From contig CBDBVB010000022.1 in the NCBI GenBank assembly GCA_965212545.1, positions 1 to 64,000 of the forward strand: a stretch of DNA of 64,000 bases, given 5' to 3'. Of the stretch, positions 61,759 to 64,000 are shown in pieces; position 1 is the first letter of the stretch, and every line of letters starts with the position of its first letter. The translations under genes were made by a program, and so were the position numbers. The notes beneath the pieces are model-generated. The model ran no database searches, was not told where the DNA came from, and was given only the letters and a program-made list of their open reading frames with translations. Origin of the DNA: JABDIP01 sp965212545. GTDB taxonomy: Bacteria > Pseudomonadota > Alphaproteobacteria > DSM-16000 > Inquilinaceae.

Positions 61759-61780
61759 TTCCCTTTGGTCGAACCGGACC

Positions 61781-62269
61781 TCAGCGGAACGGGTACATCC
61801 AGACCCGGTAGTCGTCGATCAGCGCATGCGCCTGCTCAATCTGCTCCGCCGTCATTTTCTTGACCACCTCCTCCTGGCTGATCGCCGCGTCCGGATCGCC
61901 GCCGATCGCCGACAGGACATACCAGGTATAGGCCCGGACCAGGTCGGGGGCCGGCATGCCAAGGCCCAGCTCGTAATACCAGCCGACACCGGACTGCGCG
62001 CCCGGATGGCCCTTCATCGCCGCCCTGAGGTACCACTCGAATGCACGCATCGGATCGGCCTCGACCCCGAGTCCCATCGCGTACATGACGCCGATCAGTT
62101 CCTCCGCGTCGGCGTTCCCGGAGCGGGCGGCCGGCCAGAGAGCCTCGCGCGCCTCGGTGTAAAGGCCCGCCTCCATCAGGTCCCGGCCCTCTTCGACATC
62201 GGCCCGAACCGGAAAGGCGGCAAGAACCACCGCGAAGAAGGCCGCACAAAACCGGCGTTGATTGCCCAT
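61781..62269 (-). CDS. Exported Sel1-repeat protein
   Basis: A 162-residue exported protein with a signal peptide (RFCAAFFAVVLAAFPVRA) and two or three Sel1-like repeats, helical hairpins used for protein binding: AEELIGVMYAMGLGVEADP, AFEWYLRAAMKGHPGAQ and GVGWYYELGLGMPAPDLVRA. It ends with AHALIDDYRVWMYPFR. The start ATG at 62269 lies inside the 5' end of the opposite peroxidase frame, so the two genes are head-to-head with a small overlap. Function unknown. Confidence 0.82.
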   Translation of the reverse strand: MGNQRRFCAAFFAVVLAAFPVRADVEEGRDLMEAGLYTEAREALWPAARSGNADAEELIGVMYAMGLGVEADPMRAFEWYLRAAMKGHPGAQSGVGWYYELGLGMPAPDLVRAYTWYVLSAIGGDPDAAISQEEVVKKMTAEQIEQAHALIDDYRVWMYPFR

Positions 62270-63571
62270 GTCTTCTGCATCTCCCTGTTCGGCGCCATCG
62301 GCGCAATGGCGGCGGAGGATCCGGGGCGATTGGGCCCGGACGACTTCCACATGGTCGATCCTGCCAAGGCGAGGATCGGACAGCTGCTGTTCTACGACAA
62401 GATCCTCTCGGGCAACCGGAACATCTCCTGCGGAACCTGCCATCACCACGACCATGCCGGGGGCGACGGACTCTCGCTCGGTATCGGCGAAGGCGGAGAG
62501 GGCGTAGGGCCGGAGCGGACCGCAGGCACCGGCCCCGACCGGATCGTCAAGCGCATCCCGCGCAATGCGCCGGCCCTTTGGAACCTTGGGCATCGCTCGG
62601 TGACCACGCTGTTTCATGACGGCCGGCTCTCGGAGTCCGATCTCTATGGCAACGGATTCAATTCACCGGCCGAGGAGTGGCTGCCGGAGGGGCTTGAGAC
62701 CATCGTCGCCGCTCAGGCGCTCTTTCCGCTCGTCGCCCAGTTCGAGATGGCGGGCAATCCGAAGGAAAACGAGATCGCCGGTGCCGTCCATGATCGGATC
62801 GACGCTGCCTGGCCGATCCTTGCCGGGCGCGTGCGGGCGATCGAGGACTATGGCCGGATGTTCGTCGATGCGTTCGACTCGGTCGAGGAGCCCGGTGACG
62901 TGACCATCGTCGAGATCGCCAATGCGATCGGCGCCTTCGTCGCCAGTGAATGGCAGAGTTTCGACAGCCGTTACGACGCCTGGCTCGCCGGAACATCTTC
63001 ACTCCCCGAAGGCGCCGAGCGGGGGCGCGTCCTCTTTTTCGGATTGGCCGGCTGTGCCGGATGCCATACCGGACCCCTGTTTACCGATCAGTCTTTCCAT
63101 GCGCTTGGACTGCCGGCGTTCGGACCCGGGCGGACGCGGCCCTTCGACCCGTTTGCCCGCGATGTCGGGCGCATGGGCGAGAGCGACGCACTGGAGGATG
63201 CCTATCGATTTCGCACCCCGTCGCTGCGCAACGTCGCGCTCACCGCGCCCTATGGCCACAATGGCGCCTGGCCAACGCTCGAGGGCATGATCCGACAGCA
63301 TCTCGATCCCGCGGCGGCGCGCGCATCCTGGACGCCGGAGACGGCCAAGCTGCCGGAAGCGCCTTGGCTGACGCCGATCGATTTCGTTGTGCGGCAGGAT
63401 GCGCGCGAGATGGCGCGGCAGGCTGCAAAAGTCGATATCGAACTGGCCGGGCTCGACAATGACGAGATCGCGGATCTCGTCGCCTTCCTGCACGCCCTCA
63501 CCGGAGAGACGGCGCGATCACGCCCCCTGGGACGTCCCGAAACCGTGCCGAGCGGGCTGCCGGTCGACTAG
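62258..63571 (+). CDS. Dihaem cytochrome c peroxidase family protein (MauG/CcpA-like)
   Basis: A protein of about 437 residues with two haem c sites: CGTCH at residues ~58-62 and CAGCH at ~266-270, typical of the bacterial dihaem cytochrome c peroxidase/MauG family. Other family parts: FDIG-like opening ARIGQLLFYDKILSGNRN, APALWNLGHRSVTTLFHDGR, FRTPSLRNVALTAPYGHNGA and the final helix DNDEIADLVAFLHAL. The start is uncertain: a TTG at 62258 gives a short export signal (FCISLFGAIGAMA); an ATG at 62306 would remove it. It would reduce peroxide, or oxidise a partner, in the periplasm. Confidence 0.87.
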   Translation: MIAHVFCISLFGAIGAMAAEDPGRLGPDDFHMVDPAKARIGQLLFYDKILSGNRNISCGTCHHHDHAGGDGLSLGIGEGGEGVGPERTAGTGPDRIVKRIPRNAPALWNLGHRSVTTLFHDGRLSESDLYGNGFNSPAEEWLPEGLETIVAAQALFPLVAQFEMAGNPKENEIAGAVHDRIDAAWPILAGRVRAIEDYGRMFVDAFDSVEEPGDVTIVEIANAIGAFVASEWQSFDSRYDAWLAGTSSLPEGAERGRVLFFGLAGCAGCHTGPLFTDQSFHALGLPAFGPGRTRPFDPFARDVGRMGESDALEDAYRFRTPSLRNVALTAPYGHNGAWPTLEGMIRQHLDPAAARASWTPETAKLPEAPWLTPIDFVVRQDAREMARQAAKVDIELAGLDNDEIADLVAFLHALTGETARSRPLGRPETVPSGLPVD

Positions 63572-63581
63572 CGCCCGTACC

Positions 63582-64000
63582 TCAACAGATCTCCAGTACC
63601 GGAATGTCGAGCGACGCGGCCATGGCACGCAGCGCCGAGCGGTGATCGCCATAGGCGATGACATAATGGTGCTCCAGCCCCTCGGCGAGAATGGTGTCCA
63701 GCACCTCGCCGGCAGGGCGGTCGAGGCGGGCGACGCCAGACGTGCCGGAAAAGGCCAGAGGCGCCGACAGCATTTCGCCGCCGCCCAGCATGAGCTTCGG
63801 CTCGTTGCGCGCCTGGCTGAAGCGGGCGATGGTGATCCGTCCCGGCCTCAGCGGAAATTCCATCAACAGCGGCTTCTTCCGGTTGGAGTGCACCGTCGCG
63901 CGTGGCGTGAAAGCCGGGTCCGCCATGTCGATCGGCGCCATCCCGCAATGCCAGAAGACGGCGCTGTCGCCGCTAGCGTCGATATCGACCAGATCGGCCA
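63582..64000 (-). CDS. L-fucose/L-arabinose isomerase-like protein, C-terminal part (truncated by window edge)
   Basis: The C-terminal ~140 residues of a protein of the L-fucose isomerase-like family; the rest lies beyond the window end. Visible: AVFWHCGMAPIDMAD near the edge, PLRPGRITIARFSQARNEPK, GEMLSAPLAFSGTSGVAR and the closing GLEHHYVIAYGDHRSALRAM. Known members isomerise aldoses to ketoses with Mn(II), but many relatives in transporter-linked operons have unknown substrates. It ends 10 bases from the convergent peroxidase gene. Confidence 0.8.
   Translation of the reverse strand, partial: ADLVDIDASGDSAVFWHCGMAPIDMADPAFTPRATVHSNRKKPLLMEFPLRPGRITIARFSQARNEPKLMLGGGEMLSAPLAFSGTSGVARLDRPAGEVLDTILAEGLEHHYVIAYGDHRSALRAMAASLDIPVLEIC

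Overview
The window is a GC-rich, gene-dense piece of a bacterial chromosome. Gene content suggests a free-living, metabolically versatile Alphaproteobacterium, perhaps Rhodospirillales-like: TRAP and oligopeptide-type ABC transporters, an acetoin-type dehydrogenase, a full-length altronate dehydratase, a Flp pilin, PepN, and a YgaP-like rhodanese beside a persulfide-dioxygenase-like MBL protein. This placement is inference from gene families; no rRNA or tRNA gene was seen to anchor it. No phage, insertion sequence, CRISPR array or recognisable DNA-binding transcription regulator was seen.

Layout. 0-4.1 kb: tail of a catabolic operon (desuccinylase/aspartoacylase, class III aminotransferase, two oligopeptide-type ATPases, the second frameshifted). 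4.1-10.6 kb: a minus-strand cassette coding for an aconitase X large and small subunit, a BKACE enzyme, an SDR-like protein and an OprB porin. Three of the four enzymes carry twin-arginine leaders. The cassette is bracketed by the 3' end of the second ATPase gene and a decayed direct copy of that same 3' end. 10.9-25.6 kb: mixed single genes (lone molybdopterin enzyme, PhoD phosphatase, DsbA-like isomerase, cysteine-dioxygenase-like cupin, EEP nuclease, deaminase, HAD-UbiA fusion, YegS-like lipid kinase, Flp pilin, OmpA protein, small lipoprotein). 25.7-38.9 kb: carbon catabolism: Gfo/Idh/MocA dehydrogenase, sugar-binding protein, SMP-30 lactonase, acetoin-type dehydrogenase E1 alpha, E1 beta and E2, an ABC importer without ATPase, a cupin, a DUF2314 gene and altronate dehydratase. 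38.9-46.5 kb: methyltransferase, rhodanese and MBL pair, Cys-rich repeat protein, PepN, second Gfo/Idh/MocA enzyme.

46.7-58.0 kb is a surface-glycan locus. Seven tightly packed plus-strand genes (CDP-glucose synthase, CDP-glucose 4,6-dehydratase, sugar C-methyltransferase, 3,5-epimerase-like protein, PLP aminotransferase, formyltransferase, CmcI-type methyltransferase) would fit assembly of a branched, C-methylated, N-formylated deoxyamino sugar. A radical SAM protein, a 2-oxoglutarate oxygenase, two glycosyltransferases and a glycosyltransferase relic follow. 58.5-64 kb: a TRAP importer (Q, M, P; P frameshifted), a Sel1 protein, a dihaem peroxidase-like protein and the end of an L-fucose-isomerase-like gene.

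Single-base indels break or locally shift six otherwise well-conserved genes, and six of the nine indels lie between 35.68 and 36.89 kb. Draft-assembly error is the simplest explanation, but real decay cannot be excluded from sequence alone.
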